64,000 bases of DNA from Enterobacter oligotrophicus (lineage in GTDB: Bacteria; Pseudomonadota; Gammaproteobacteria; Enterobacterales; Enterobacteriaceae), in the NCBI RefSeq assembly GCF_009176645.1, contig NZ_AP019007.1, positions 1,860,001 through 1,924,000 of the forward strand, written 5' to 3'. Both the position numbers and the translations under genes were made by a program. Each line of letters begins with the position of its first letter. Within the stretch, counting starts at the first letter, position 1. Below the pieces are notes generated by a model. That model did no database searches, was not told where the DNA came from, and worked only from the letters and a program-made list of their open reading frames with translations. This document shows positions 1 to 9,684 of the stretch, piece by piece.

Positions 1-27
1 GGAATTCACAAGACTAAGGACTGAGTT

Positions 28-1176
28 ATGCCAGAAATCAAAACCGCCACGACCACCGGCACCTGGACCGAAGAAGAGATACTGCAGCAGCCCGCCTGTT
101 GGGTCCGCTCGCTCAATAATATTGATAACCTGCGTTCGTCGATCGACAGTTTCCTGACGCCATTGCTGCGCAAGGACGATCTGCAGATTGTGCTGACGGG
201 CGCTGGCACCTCCGCATTTATCGGCGACATTATTGCGCCATGGCTCGCCAGCCACACCGGTAAAAACATCACCGCCGTACCGACGACCGATCTGGTCACG
301 AACCCGATGGATTACTTCAGCCCCGCACACCCACTGCTGCTGGTCTCTTTTGCCCGTTCCGGCAATAGCCCTGAAAGCGTAGCCGCCGTTAAGCTGGCGG
401 ACCAGTTTGTGCCGGAGTGCTATCACCTGTCGATTACCTGCAATGAGGCGGGAAGCCTGTACCAGAATGCCGTCGACAGTGATAACGCTTATGCACTGCT
501 GATGCCAGCTGAAACGCACGATCGCGGGTTCGCGATGACCAGCAGCATTACCACCATGATGGCAAGCTGCCTGGCCGTATTTGCACCGGAGCGGATCAAC
601 AGCACAACGTTCCGGGACGTGGCCGATCGCTGTCAGGCGATCCTCACCTCACTCGGGGATTTCAGCCACGGCGTCTTCGGCAACGATCCGTGGAAAAGGA
701 TCGTCTATCTGGGAAGCGGTGGACTACAGGGCGCGGCGCGTGAATCGGCGCTGAAAGTGCTGGAGCTGACCGCAGGCAAACTGGCGGCATTCTATGATTC
801 CCCCACCGGTTTCCGCCACGGGCCGAAGTCACTGATAGATAACAAAACGCTGGTCGTCGTGTTTGTCTCCAGCCATCCGTATACCCGTCAATACGATCTG
901 GATCTGCTGGCAGAGCTGCGCCGCGATCGTCAGGCCATGCACGTGGTCGCCATTGCCGCCGAAACCGATCCGGTCATCGAAGCGGGCCCGCATATTCTGC
1001 TGCCGCCTTCACGCATGTTTATCGATGTGGAGCAGGCGTTCTGCTTCCTGATGTACGCCCAGGTTTTTGCCCTGACCCAGTCCCTGAATGTAGGCAACAC
1101 CCCGGATTCGCCATCAGCCAGCGGCACAGTCAACCGTGTGGTGCAGGGCGTGATTATTCATCCGTGGCAGGCTTAA
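28..1176 (+). CDS. agaS: D-galactosamine-6-phosphate deaminase/isomerase AgaS
   Basis: Cytoplasmic enzyme of the N-acetylgalactosamine/galactosamine pathway; in E. coli genetic work AgaS, not AgaI, supplies the deaminase/isomerase step giving tagatose-6-phosphate. The 382 residues hold two SIS sugar-phosphate domains; visible signatures are the loop GAGTSAF at residues 58-64 and SFARSGNSPES at 107-117, followed by a second SIS fold that includes the GFRHGPKSL segment. The ATG follows a GGACTG purine-rich stretch. It is followed 12 bases later by kbaY, so the two are probably cotranscribed. Only 27 bases lie upstream, so its promoter cannot be judged. Confidence 0.93.
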   Translation: MPEIKTATTTGTWTEEEILQQPACWVRSLNNIDNLRSSIDSFLTPLLRKDDLQIVLTGAGTSAFIGDIIAPWLASHTGKNITAVPTTDLVTNPMDYFSPAHPLLLVSFARSGNSPESVAAVKLADQFVPECYHLSITCNEAGSLYQNAVDSDNAYALLMPAETHDRGFAMTSSITTMMASCLAVFAPERINSTTFRDVADRCQAILTSLGDFSHGVFGNDPWKRIVYLGSGGLQGAARESALKVLELTAGKLAAFYDSPTGFRHGPKSLIDNKTLVVVFVSSHPYTRQYDLDLLAELRRDRQAMHVVAIAAETDPVIEAGPHILLPPSRMFIDVEQAFCFLMYAQVFALTQSLNVGNTPDSPSASGTVNRVVQGVIIHPWQA

Positions 1177-2064
<888 letters not shown>

Positions 2065-2101
2065 ATGTGTAAACACCAGAAAATGTTTAGGAGCAGAGGA
2101 T

Positions 2102-2578
2102 ATGAGTACACCGAATATTTTATTGACTCGCATCGACAATCGCCTGGTACATGGACAGGTAGGTGTGACCTGGACATCCACAATTGGCGCGAACTTGTTG
2201 ATAGTCGTTGATGATGAAGTGGCAAAAGACGAAATCCAGCAAAAGCTAATGGGAATAACAGCAGAAACCTATGGTTTTGGTATCCGGTTTTTCTCTGTTG
2301 AAAAAACCACGGCCATTATCGCTAAGGCCGCCCCACATCAAAAAATTTTCCTGATCTGTCGAACGCCTGAAACAGTGAAAAAATTGATTGAAGGTGGCGT
2401 ATCGCTGAAAGATGTCAACGTGGGGAATATGCATTTTTCTGAAGGTAAGAGACAAATCAGCAGCAAAGTTTATGTCGACGATAACGATCTGAACGATCTT
2501 CGTTTTATTAAACGAAGTGGCGTAAACATCTTTATTCAGGATGTGCCTGGTGATGCGAAAGAAGGCATTCCTGACTAA
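2102..2578 (+). CDS. agaB: PTS galactosamine/N-acetylgalactosamine IIB component AgaB
   Basis: Phosphocarrier of the mannose-family PTS: takes phosphate from a IIA protein and passes it to the sugar as it enters through AgaC/AgaD. At 158 residues it has the length of E. coli AgaB. The family's active-site motif is visible as RLVHGQV, with the phosphorylated histidine at residue 17. A strong AGGAG precedes the ATG. No IIA gene is in the window, so phosphate must come from a IIA encoded elsewhere. The DNA is noticeably more AT-rich than kbaY before it. Confidence 0.93.
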   Translation: MSTPNILLTRIDNRLVHGQVGVTWTSTIGANLLIVVDDEVAKDEIQQKLMGITAETYGFGIRFFSVEKTTAIIAKAAPHQKIFLICRTPETVKKLIEGGVSLKDVNVGNMHFSEGKRQISSKVYVDDNDLNDLRFIKRSGVNIFIQDVPGDAKEGIPD

Positions 2579-2629
2579 TTGTGCTGTCTCGACATTCTAA
2601 AAAACGGGTCACGATTACGAGGCAATAAA

Positions 2630-3433
2630 ATGCATGAAATAACATTAGTTCAGGGTCTATCTCTGGCAGCATTAGTCTTCATTTTGGGAATCGATTTTTG
2701 GCTGGAAGCTCTTTTTCTATTTCGCCCTATCATCGTTTGTACACTTACAGGCGCGATTCTGGGCGATATCCATATTGGCTTGATCACCGGCGGCCTGACT
2801 GAACTGGCTTTTGCCGGGCTAACCCCGGCCGGAGGCGTGCAGCCGCCCAATCCCATCATGGCTGGGGTAATGACCACAGTTATCGCCTGGTCAACGGGGG
2901 TTGACGCTAAAACAGCCATCGGACTTGGTCTGCCATTTAGCCTGCTGATGCAGTACGTCATCCTGTTCTTTTACTCGGCATTTTCACTGTTTATGTCCAG
3001 GGCGGATAAATGTGCGAAGGAGGCTAATACTGCGGCATTTGCTCGTCTCAACTGGACGACAACGCTCATTGTCGCTTGCACTTACGCCATTATCGCTTTT
3101 CTTTGTACCTACCTTGCACAGGGCGCAATGCAGGCTCTGGTAAAAGCCATGCCCGGCTGGCTTACACATGGCTTTGAAGTCGCAGGCGGTATCCTGCCTG
3201 CGGTGGGCTTTGGTTTGCTGCTTCGCGTGATGTTTAAAGCACAGTATATCCCTTATCTGATCGCCGGGTTTTTGTTCGTCTGTTATATCCAGGTCAGTAA
3301 TTTGCTGCCTGTCGCCGTACTGGGTGCCGGGTTCGCGGTGTATGAGTTCTTTAACGCTAAATCCAGAAATGCCGCCCAGCCTCCAGCTGCGAGCGTAAAA
3401 AACGATGAAGAGGACTACAGCAATGGGATCTGA
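2630..3433 (+). CDS. agaC: PTS galactosamine/N-acetylgalactosamine IIC membrane component AgaC
   Basis: Inner-membrane IIC subunit of the mannose-family transporter, forming the sugar channel with AgaD. The start at 2630 (MHEITLVQG) gives 267 residues, the length of E. coli AgaC, and has GAGG eight bases upstream; an in-frame upstream extension to 2579 has no such site. Several hydrophobic segments are evident, for example residues 9-27 and the glycine-rich stretch GLTELAFAGLTPAGG. The last 11 bases overlap agaD, suggesting translational coupling. Confidence 0.93.
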   Translation: MHEITLVQGLSLAALVFILGIDFWLEALFLFRPIIVCTLTGAILGDIHIGLITGGLTELAFAGLTPAGGVQPPNPIMAGVMTTVIAWSTGVDAKTAIGLGLPFSLLMQYVILFFYSAFSLFMSRADKCAKEANTAAFARLNWTTTLIVACTYAIIAFLCTYLAQGAMQALVKAMPGWLTHGFEVAGGILPAVGFGLLLRVMFKAQYIPYLIAGFLFVCYIQVSNLLPVAVLGAGFAVYEFFNAKSRNAAQPPAASVKNDEEDYSNGI

Positions 3434-4214
3434 AATCAGTAAAAAAGATATTACTCGCCTGGGATTCCGCTCTTCTTTGCTTCAGGCAAGTTTTAACTAC
3501 GAACGTATGCAGGCTGGTGGGTTTACCTGGGCTATGCTGCCCATTCTCAAAAAGATCTACAAAGACGATAAAGATGGTCTGAGCGCCGCAATGAAAGATC
3601 ATCTGGAATTTATTAATACCCATCCAAATCTGGTGGGTTTCCTGATGGGCTTGCTGATCTCAATGGAAGAGAAAGGTGAAAACCGCAGCACGATAAAAGG
3701 GTTGAAAGTGGCTCTCTTCGGGCCAATTGCCGGGATTGGTGACGCAATTTTTTGGTTTACATTGCTGCCGATTATGGCCGGGATTTGCTCATCATTTGCC
3801 AGCCAGGGAAATTTATTGGGACCCATCCTTTTCTTCGCCGTCTATCTCGCGATTTTCTTCCTGCGTGTCGGCTGGACGCATGTTGGATACACCGTCGGAA
3901 TCAAGGCGATTGATAAGGTGCGGGAAAATTCGCAGATGATTGCCCGTTCGGCAACCATACTGGGTATTACGGTTATTGGCGGACTGATCGCCTCGTACGT
4001 CCATATCAATGTAGTGACTACGTTTGCCATCGACAGCACCCATAATGTTGCACTCCAGCAGGATTTCTTCGACAAGGTATTCCCCAATATTTTACCGATG
4101 GGATATACCTTGCTGATGTATTACCTGCTGCGTGTGAAGAAAGCGCATCCTGTCCTGCTGATTGCCATTACGTTTGTGCTGGCCATTGCCGGCTCGGCAT
4201 TCGGAGTTCTTTAA
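3423..4214 (+). CDS. agaD: PTS galactosamine/N-acetylgalactosamine IID membrane component AgaD
   Basis: IID subunit that pairs with AgaC in the inner membrane. The start at 3423 (MGSEISKKDIT) gives 263 residues and matches the E. coli AgaD N-terminus; an AAGAGGA site at 3408-3414 serves it, whereas the upstream ATG at 3405 would bury that site. The soluble N-terminal half carries the LQASFNYERMQAGGFTWAM signature of IID proteins; the C-terminal half has membrane segments. Remarkably close to E. coli AgaD throughout. Its stop lies directly against the agaI ATG. Confidence 0.94.
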   Translation: MGSEISKKDITRLGFRSSLLQASFNYERMQAGGFTWAMLPILKKIYKDDKDGLSAAMKDHLEFINTHPNLVGFLMGLLISMEEKGENRSTIKGLKVALFGPIAGIGDAIFWFTLLPIMAGICSSFASQGNLLGPILFFAVYLAIFFLRVGWTHVGYTVGIKAIDKVRENSQMIARSATILGITVIGGLIASYVHINVVTTFAIDSTHNVALQQDFFDKVFPNILPMGYTLLMYYLLRVKKAHPVLLIAITFVLAIAGSAFGVL

Positions 4215-4925
4215 ATGAACATGATCTCTTTTCAGGAATATCCTGATTATGAAAGCGTTAGCGAAGCCGCCAGCGAGCAATTACTGGCACTGGTTCAGCG
4301 TAAGCCCGATGCGGTGATTTGCGTGGCTACGGGGGCAACCCCATTACTGACCTATCAACGTTTCGTTGACAAAGTAAAATCAGAAAAGGCAGATGTCAGT
4401 CGAGTGACCTTTGTAAAGCTGGATGAATGGGTAGGTTTAGCACCTGATAACCCTGCGACTTGCGAGGCTTTCCTGCAACTGCATCTTCTTAAGCCACTCG
4501 GCATTGAGCCTGAGCGTTATATAGCGTTTACACCCGACAAAGCGGATCACGAAGAGTCGGCCCGCGTTGTCAGGGAAATTGCGGAGTGTGGTGGTTTAGA
4601 TCTTTGTGTGTTAGGCATTGGCAAAAACGGGCATCTGGGTCTAAACGAACCGGATGAATGGCTGGAGCCTGCTTGTCATATTACTTCTCTTGATGAGCGT
4701 ACTCGCTTGCACGATATGCTTAAACAGGCCGACAGACCTGTCGAGCAAGGCATTACACTAGGCTTGAAAGATATACTGGCGGCAAAAGAAGTATTGTTGC
4801 TGGTTGCAGGTGAAGGCAAGCAACAAGCGTTTTCGGCATTGAGAGAAAGAAAAGTTTCAACGAAAGTGCCGGCGTCCTTCCTTTGGTTACATCCAAAAAC
4901 GTCTTGTCTTTATTGCTCAATGTAG
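4215..4925 (+). CDS. agaI: AgaI, NagB-family sugar-phosphate isomerase-like protein
   Basis: Member of the glucosamine-6-phosphate deaminase (NagB) family, last gene of the aga operon. 236 residues against about 251 in E. coli, the difference lying at the N-terminus. The phosphate-loop ATGATPL (39-45) and Asp70 (KLDEW) are present, but the catalytic segment reads GKNGHLGLNEP: the aspartate of the NagB triad is Asn138, while His140 and Glu145 remain. This fits published evidence that AgaI is dispensable for galactosamine use and that AgaS does the deamination; its true job is uncertain. It is clearly less similar to its E. coli counterpart than agaD is. Confidence 0.85.
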   Translation: MNMISFQEYPDYESVSEAASEQLLALVQRKPDAVICVATGATPLLTYQRFVDKVKSEKADVSRVTFVKLDEWVGLAPDNPATCEAFLQLHLLKPLGIEPERYIAFTPDKADHEESARVVREIAECGGLDLCVLGIGKNGHLGLNEPDEWLEPACHITSLDERTRLHDMLKQADRPVEQGITLGLKDILAAKEVLLLVAGEGKQQAFSALRERKVSTKVPASFLWLHPKTSCLYCSM

Positions 4926-4992
4926 AAAAATGCCGGACAGATATGCTTATTTGTCTTTTCCGGGATTGATGCTGATAGTTTCAAGTTTATAA

Positions 4993-5018
4993 GCCGGGCA
5001 AGCGCAGCTCTGCCCGGC
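4993..5018. terminator. Bidirectional hairpin between agaI and rsmI
   Basis: Perfect 8-base stem GCCGGGCA/TGCCCGGC around a 10-base loop, lying between the convergent agaI and rsmI. It resembles half of a REP unit. The flanking AAAACAAA/TTTAT tracts are poor T-runs, so termination strength is uncertain. Confidence 0.5.
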
Positions 5019-5037
5019 AAAACAAACGAGTAAAAAT

Positions 5038-5901
5038 TTACTCCCCCTGCTGCTCCAGCGCATACTTATACAGCGCATTTTTCTTCACGCCATGGATCTC
5101 AGCCGCCAGCGCAGCCGCTTTCTTAAGAGGCAATTCTGCCTGCAGAAGCGCCAGCGTGCGCAGCGCATCGGCTGGCAGGGCATCCTCTTCCGCTTTATGC
5201 CCTTCAACAATCAGCACCATTTCGCCTTTGCGACGGTTTTCGTCTTCCTTCACCCACGCCAGCAGTTCACCCACTGGCGCACCGTAGATGGTTTCCCAGG
5301 TTTTGGTCAGCTCGCGCGCCAGCACCACGTAGCGGCCTTCGCCCCAGACGGTGACCATGTCTTCCAGGCTTTCCAGCAGACGATGGGTGGATTCGTAGAA
5401 AATCAGCGTGCGCGGTTCGGCTTCCAGGTCTTTTAACACATCGCGACGGCCTTTGGATTTAGCTGGCAGGAAACCTTCATAGCAGAAACGATCGGACGGC
5501 AGACCCGCAGCGCTTAGCGCCGCAATGGCAGCACACGGCCCCGGCAACGGCACCACGCGGATGCCCGCTTCACGGCAGGTACGCACCAGATGGTAGCCAG
5601 GATCGTTAATCAGCGGCGTCCCCGCGTCGGAGACCAGCGCAATGTTCTGCCCCTCTTTCAGCTTCGCGACCAGCGTGTCGGCTTTTTGTTGCTCATTGTG
5701 ATCGTGCAGGGCAAACAAACGGGCGTTAATTGCGAAGTGTTGCAGCAGTAGCCCCGTATGACGGGTATCTTCAGCGGCAATTAAATCAACAGCTTGCAAT
5801 ACGGTCAGCGCACGTTGGGTAATATCAGACAAATTCCCGATAGGAGTAGGTACAATATAAAGCTGGCCTTGAGAATTATCTGCCGTTTCGTGTTGTTTCA
5901 T
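5038..5901 (-). CDS. rsmI: 16S rRNA (cytidine-1402 2'-O)-methyltransferase RsmI
   Basis: Methylates the 2'-OH of C1402 in the ribosomal P site, using S-adenosylmethionine. The 287-residue length and the tetrapyrrole-methylase-type fold fit: the N-terminal [15 protein letters not shown] motif (residues 14-28), AEDTRHT at 43-49 and the glycine-rich [13 protein letters not shown] segment. It is transcribed away from lpoA; the 60-base gap between their starts must hold both promoters. The gene is a conserved marker of this chromosomal position. Confidence 0.96.
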   Translation of the reverse strand: MKQHETADNSQGQLYIVPTPIGNLSDITQRALTVLQAVDLIAAEDTRHTGLLLQHFAINARLFALHDHNEQQKADTLVAKLKEGQNIALVSDAGTPLINDPGYHLVRTCREAGIRVVPLPGPCAAIAALSAAGLPSDRFCYEGFLPAKSKGRRDVLKDLEAEPRTLIFYESTHRLLESLEDMVTVWGEGRYVVLARELTKTWETIYGAPVGELLAWVKEDENRRKGEMVLIVEGHKAEEDALPADALRTLALLQAELPLKKAAALAAEIHGVKKNALYKYALEQQGE

Positions 5902-5961
5902 TGTTTAGTCCGTATTGCCGATTTAATATTGAGCATTGCGTAAAAAATCACTGGATACAGT

Positions 5962-8082
5962 ATGGTACCGTTAACGTTTCTTCGAACAAAAGCCGCGCGC
6001 AGCGTGCCGCTTCTGCTGGCAGCCCTGATCTTTGCAGGCTGTGGCACCCAGGCACCCGACCAGAGCACTGCCCATATGCAGGGTTCCGCTCAGGCTGATT
6101 CTGGCTTTTATCTGCAACAAATGTCGCAGAGCTCAAATGATACCAGGATCAACTGGCAATTACTCGCCATTCGTGCACTGCTGAAAGAAGGCAAAACGCA
6201 GCAGGCCGCCGAACTGTTCAACCAGTTGCCGCAGGATCTTAACGACACACAGCGTCGTGAGCAGAGCTTACTGTCTGCCGAGCTGAAAGTGGCGCAGAAA
6301 GATTACGCGGCGGCGAAAAAGACCCTCGGCAGCATTGACCTGAGCGCGCTGGATAAAAACCAGCAGGCCCGCTTCTGGCAGGCGGGCATCACGGCGGAGC
6401 AGGGCCGTCCTTCGCTGCAACTTCTTCGCGCGTTGATCGCGCAAGAGCCATTGCTTAGCGGTGCGGATAAGCAAAAAAATATCGATGCCACCTGGCAGGC
6501 GCTGGCCTCCATGACCCAGGAACAAGCCCAGACTCTGGTCATTAACGCGGATGAGAACGTGCTGCAGGGCTGGCTGGATCTACAGCAAATGTGGTTCAAC
6601 AACCGCAGCGATCCCAACATGCTGAAAGCCGGTATCACCGACTGGCAGACCCGCTATCCGCAAAATCCTGGTGCCAAAATGCTGCCAACGCAGCTGGTGA
6701 ATGTGCAGAACTTTAAACCCGCGTCCACCAGCAAAATCGCCCTGCTACTGCCATTGAACGGCCAGGCAGCGGTGTTTGGTCGTACCATTCAGCAGGGTTT
6801 TGAAGCCGCGAAAAACGGTACGACTGCGGTGACCGGCAGTGCGGTTCCAATGCAGGCGGCGCAGGCAGCGAATGTGAACGATGTTGTCAGCCCTTCTGCG
6901 GCAGAGACCAGCGATTTGACCACTGCACAAACGCCTGCGCAGGGCACAATACAGAACCCGGTCACGGCACCGACCACGCCTCCGGCTGCGGCACCTGCAC
7001 CTGCCGTTCAGGCTCCGGTCGATGCGGAACAGACGCCACCGCAGACAACTCAGCCAGAACAGCAACCGGCAGCACAGCCACAGGCTGTTGCAACCACCAG
7101 CGCTAACCCTGGTGCTGAGCTGAAAATTTACGACACCAGCGCACAGCCGCTTGACCAGGTTCTGGCGCAGGTTCAGCAGGACGGGGCCAGTATCGTTGTT
7201 GGCCCGCTGCTGAAAAATAACGTCGAAGCGCTGATGAAAAGCAATACCACGCTGAACGTGCTGGCGCTCAACCAGCCTGAGCAGGTGCAGAATCGCGCTA
7301 ACATCTGCTATTTCGCGCTTTCTCCTGAAGACGAAGCCCGCGATGCAGCACGTCACATTCACGAGCAGGGGAAACAGGCCCCCTTACTGCTGATCCCACG
7401 CAGTGCACTGGGTGACCGCGTGGCAACTGCGTTTGCCGAAGAGTGGCAGAAGATCGGCGGCGGCGTAGTGCTGCAGCAGAAATTTGGCTCTGCTTCTGAA
7501 CTGAGAGCAGGCGTAAACGGCGGCGCGGGTATTGCGCTCAACGGTAGTCCGGTCACCGCAAGCCTGCCGCAGCAGCAGAGCGTGACCATCGGTGGCCTGA
7601 CTATCCCTGCCCCGCCAACCGATGCGCAGATCAGCGGTGGCGGCAAAGTGGATGCGGCTTATATCGTTGCCACACCGGAAGAGATCGCCTTTATCAAGCC
7701 AATGATCGCGATGCGTAATGGCAGCCAGAGCGGTGCAACGCTCTATGCCAGCTCGCGCAGCGCGCAAGGCACGGCAGGCCCGGATTTCCGTCTGGAAATG
7801 GAAGGCTTGCAGTACAGCGAGATCCCCATGCTGGCGGGCAGCAACCCGGCGCTGATGCAGCAGGCGCTGAGCGCAGTGCGTAACGACTACTCTCTGGCGC
7901 GTCTGTACGCCATGGGCGTGGATGCATGGGCGCTGGCAAACCACTTTACCCAGATGCGTCAGGTGCCGGGCTTTGAGCTTAACGGCAACACCGGCGATCT
8001 GACCGCCACTCAGGATTGTGTGATTAACAGGAAGTTATCATGGCTCAAATACCAGCAGGGGCAGATCGTCCCGGCCAGTTAA
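5962..8082 (+). CDS. lpoA: Outer-membrane lipoprotein LpoA, activator of PBP1A
   Basis: Periplasm-spanning lipoprotein that activates the synthase PBP1A. The signal peptide ends in the lipobox FAGC with the lipidated Cys27. Domain order: a helical TPR-like N-domain (about 30-255), then a C-terminal domain like periplasmic binding proteins (260-706), starting at [11 protein letters not shown]. Within the C-domain, residues about 280-385 form a long Pro/Ala/Gln/Thr-rich low-complexity insert. At 706 residues it is about 28 longer than E. coli LpoA, and that insert is the likely source of the difference. The last 43 bases overlap yraN. Confidence 0.95.
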   Translation: MVPLTFLRTKAARSVPLLLAALIFAGCGTQAPDQSTAHMQGSAQADSGFYLQQMSQSSNDTRINWQLLAIRALLKEGKTQQAAELFNQLPQDLNDTQRREQSLLSAELKVAQKDYAAAKKTLGSIDLSALDKNQQARFWQAGITAEQGRPSLQLLRALIAQEPLLSGADKQKNIDATWQALASMTQEQAQTLVINADENVLQGWLDLQQMWFNNRSDPNMLKAGITDWQTRYPQNPGAKMLPTQLVNVQNFKPASTSKIALLLPLNGQAAVFGRTIQQGFEAAKNGTTAVTGSAVPMQAAQAANVNDVVSPSAAETSDLTTAQTPAQGTIQNPVTAPTTPPAAAPAPAVQAPVDAEQTPPQTTQPEQQPAAQPQAVATTSANPGAELKIYDTSAQPLDQVLAQVQQDGASIVVGPLLKNNVEALMKSNTTLNVLALNQPEQVQNRANICYFALSPEDEARDAARHIHEQGKQAPLLLIPRSALGDRVATAFAEEWQKIGGGVVLQQKFGSASELRAGVNGGAGIALNGSPVTASLPQQQSVTIGGLTIPAPPTDAQISGGGKVDAAYIVATPEEIAFIKPMIAMRNGSQSGATLYASSRSAQGTAGPDFRLEMEGLQYSEIPMLAGSNPALMQQALSAVRNDYSLARLYAMGVDAWALANHFTQMRQVPGFELNGNTGDLTATQDCVINRKLSWLKYQQGQIVPAS

Positions 8083-8435
8083 GCCGCAAACAGACCGGCG
8101 ATGCGTGGGAGTTAAAAGCGCGTCGCTGGCTTGAAGGCAAAGGACTGCGCTTTATCGCCGCGAACGTGCGTGGACGTGGCGGCGAAATCGACCTGATTAT
8201 GAAAGATGGTCAGGTCACCGTGTTTGTAGAAGTGCGTTTCCGACAGTCGTCCCGTTTTGGCGGTGCTGCCGCCAGCGTGACGCTCGCCAAACAACATAAA
8301 TTATTACAGACTGCCCACTTGTGGCTTGCCCGCCATAATGGGAGTTTTGATACTGTGGATTGCCGGTTCGATGTGGTAGCCTTCACCGGAAACGAGATCG
8401 ACTGGCTGAAAAACGCTTTTGGCGAAGACGCATAA
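8040..8435 (+). CDS. yraN: UPF0102 endonuclease-like protein YraN
   Basis: 131-residue protein of the UPF0102 family with a predicted PD-(D/E)xK nuclease fold: GGEIDLIM (residues 43-50) followed by VFVEVRFR supplies the Asp...Glu-x-Lys/Arg-like core. No biochemical role is established. It begins inside the end of lpoA in another frame, which implies coupled translation, and is followed 21 bases later by diaA. Confidence 0.9.
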   Translation: MAQIPAGADRPGQLSRKQTGDAWELKARRWLEGKGLRFIAANVRGRGGEIDLIMKDGQVTVFVEVRFRQSSRFGGAAASVTLAKQHKLLQTAHLWLARHNGSFDTVDCRFDVVAFTGNEIDWLKNAFGEDA

Positions 8436-8456
8436 TTAAGATTTAAAAGGGATAAC

Positions 8457-9047
8457 GTGCTCGAAAGAATTAAAGTGTGCTTCACGGAAAGCATTCAAAC
8501 GCAGATTGCCGCGGCAGAAGCCCTGCCGGATGCGATCTCCCGCGCAGCGATGACGCTGGTCCAGTCTCTGCTCAACGGCAACAAAATCCTCTGTTGTGGC
8601 AATGGCACCTCCGCCGCCAACGCACAGCATTTTGCTGCCAGCATGATCAATCGTTTTGAAACAGAACGCCCAAGTTTGCCTGCTATTGCACTAAATACCG
8701 ATAATGTGGTCTTAACTGCGATTGCAAACGATCGTCTGCATGACGAGATTTACGCAAAGCAGGTGCGCGCCTTAGGCCATACCGGAGACGTGCTGCTGGC
8801 AATCTCCACGCGCGGCAACAGCCGGGATATCGTCAAAGCCGTTGAAGCTGCGGTGACCCGCGATATGACCATCGTTGCGTTAACCGGCTATGACGGCGGT
8901 GAGCTGGCCGGTCTGCTGGGGCCGCAGGATGTGGAGATCCGCATTCCTTCACACCGTAGCGCTCGCATCCAGGAGATGCATATGCTCACGGTGAACTGTT
9001 TATGCGATTTGATCGATAACACGCTTTTCCCTCACCAGGATGATTAA
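8457..9047 (+). CDS. diaA: DnaA initiator-associating protein DiaA
   Basis: SIS-fold protein that binds DnaA as a tetramer and promotes timely initiation at oriC. 196 residues, almost identical to E. coli DiaA including [18 protein letters not shown]. The start is GTG (8457), as in E. coli, preceded by AAAGGGATAAC. It resembles GmhA sedoheptulose-phosphate isomerase, but the replication-linked neighbourhood (yraN upstream, dolP downstream) identifies diaA. Confidence 0.95.
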   Translation: MLERIKVCFTESIQTQIAAAEALPDAISRAAMTLVQSLLNGNKILCCGNGTSAANAQHFAASMINRFETERPSLPAIALNTDNVVLTAIANDRLHDEIYAKQVRALGHTGDVLLAISTRGNSRDIVKAVEAAVTRDMTIVALTGYDGGELAGLLGPQDVEIRIPSHRSARIQEMHMLTVNCLCDLIDNTLFPHQDD

Positions 9048-9056
9048 GGAGTTCTA

Positions 9057-9632
9057 ATGAAGGCTTTATCGACCCTCGCAGTCGTGATGTCTGCACTGCT
9101 ACTTCAGGGATGTATCGCGGCTGCCGTTGTGGGTACGGCAGCTGTCGGTACCAAAGCGGCGACCGATCCGCGCTCTGTCGGCACGCAGGTTGATGACGGT
9201 ACGCTGGAGCTGCGCGTTAACAGTGCGCTGTCGAAAGACGAACAGATCAAGAAAGAAGCGCGCATCAACGTGACGGCATACCAGGGCAAAGTGCTGCTGG
9301 CAGGCCAGGCACCGAATATGGATCTCGCCAACCGCGCCAAACAGATTGCAATGGGTGTCGAAGGGACGTCAGAGGTATTTAACGAAGTGCGTCAGGGCCA
9401 GCCGATTGGTCTGGGCACGGCGTCGTCCGATACCTGGATCACCACCAAAGTACGTTCCCAGTTGTTGGGTACAGACCAGGTGAAATCCTCAAACGTGAAA
9501 GTCACCACCGAGAACGGCGAAGTGTTCCTGCTGGGCCTGGTGACTGAACGTGAAGGCAAAGCGGCAGCGGATATCGCCAGCCGGGTGAGCGGCGTGAAGC
9601 ACGTCACCACCGCGTTTACCTACATTAAGTAA
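9057..9632 (+). CDS. dolP: Outer-membrane lipoprotein DolP (BON domains)
   Basis: Lipoprotein that supports outer-membrane integrity and BAM function and localises to division sites. Signal peptide with lipobox LLQGC, lipidated Cys19, followed by two BON domains (about 45-115 and 122-190). 191 residues, as in E. coli. A strong SD (AAGGAG) sits nine bases after diaA, so it can be read from the same message; in E. coli it also has a sigma-E promoter, which I could not confidently place here. Confidence 0.95.
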   Translation: MKALSTLAVVMSALLLQGCIAAAVVGTAAVGTKAATDPRSVGTQVDDGTLELRVNSALSKDEQIKKEARINVTAYQGKVLLAGQAPNMDLANRAKQIAMGVEGTSEVFNEVRQGQPIGLGTASSDTWITTKVRSQLLGTDQVKSSNVKVTTENGEVFLLGLVTEREGKAAADIASRVSGVKHVTTAFTYIK

Positions 9633-9649
9633 TCCACACCTGACTGCAG

Positions 9650-9684
9650 GCCCGGTAAGCGCTAGCGCCACCGGGCTTTTTTTT
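9650..9684 (+). terminator. Intrinsic terminator of dolP
   Basis: Stem GCCCGGT (9650-9656) with ACCGGGC (9670-9676), an inner AGCGC/GCGC pairing, then eight T residues at 9677-9684. The T-run runs into the yraQ stop codon on the other strand. Confidence 0.9.
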
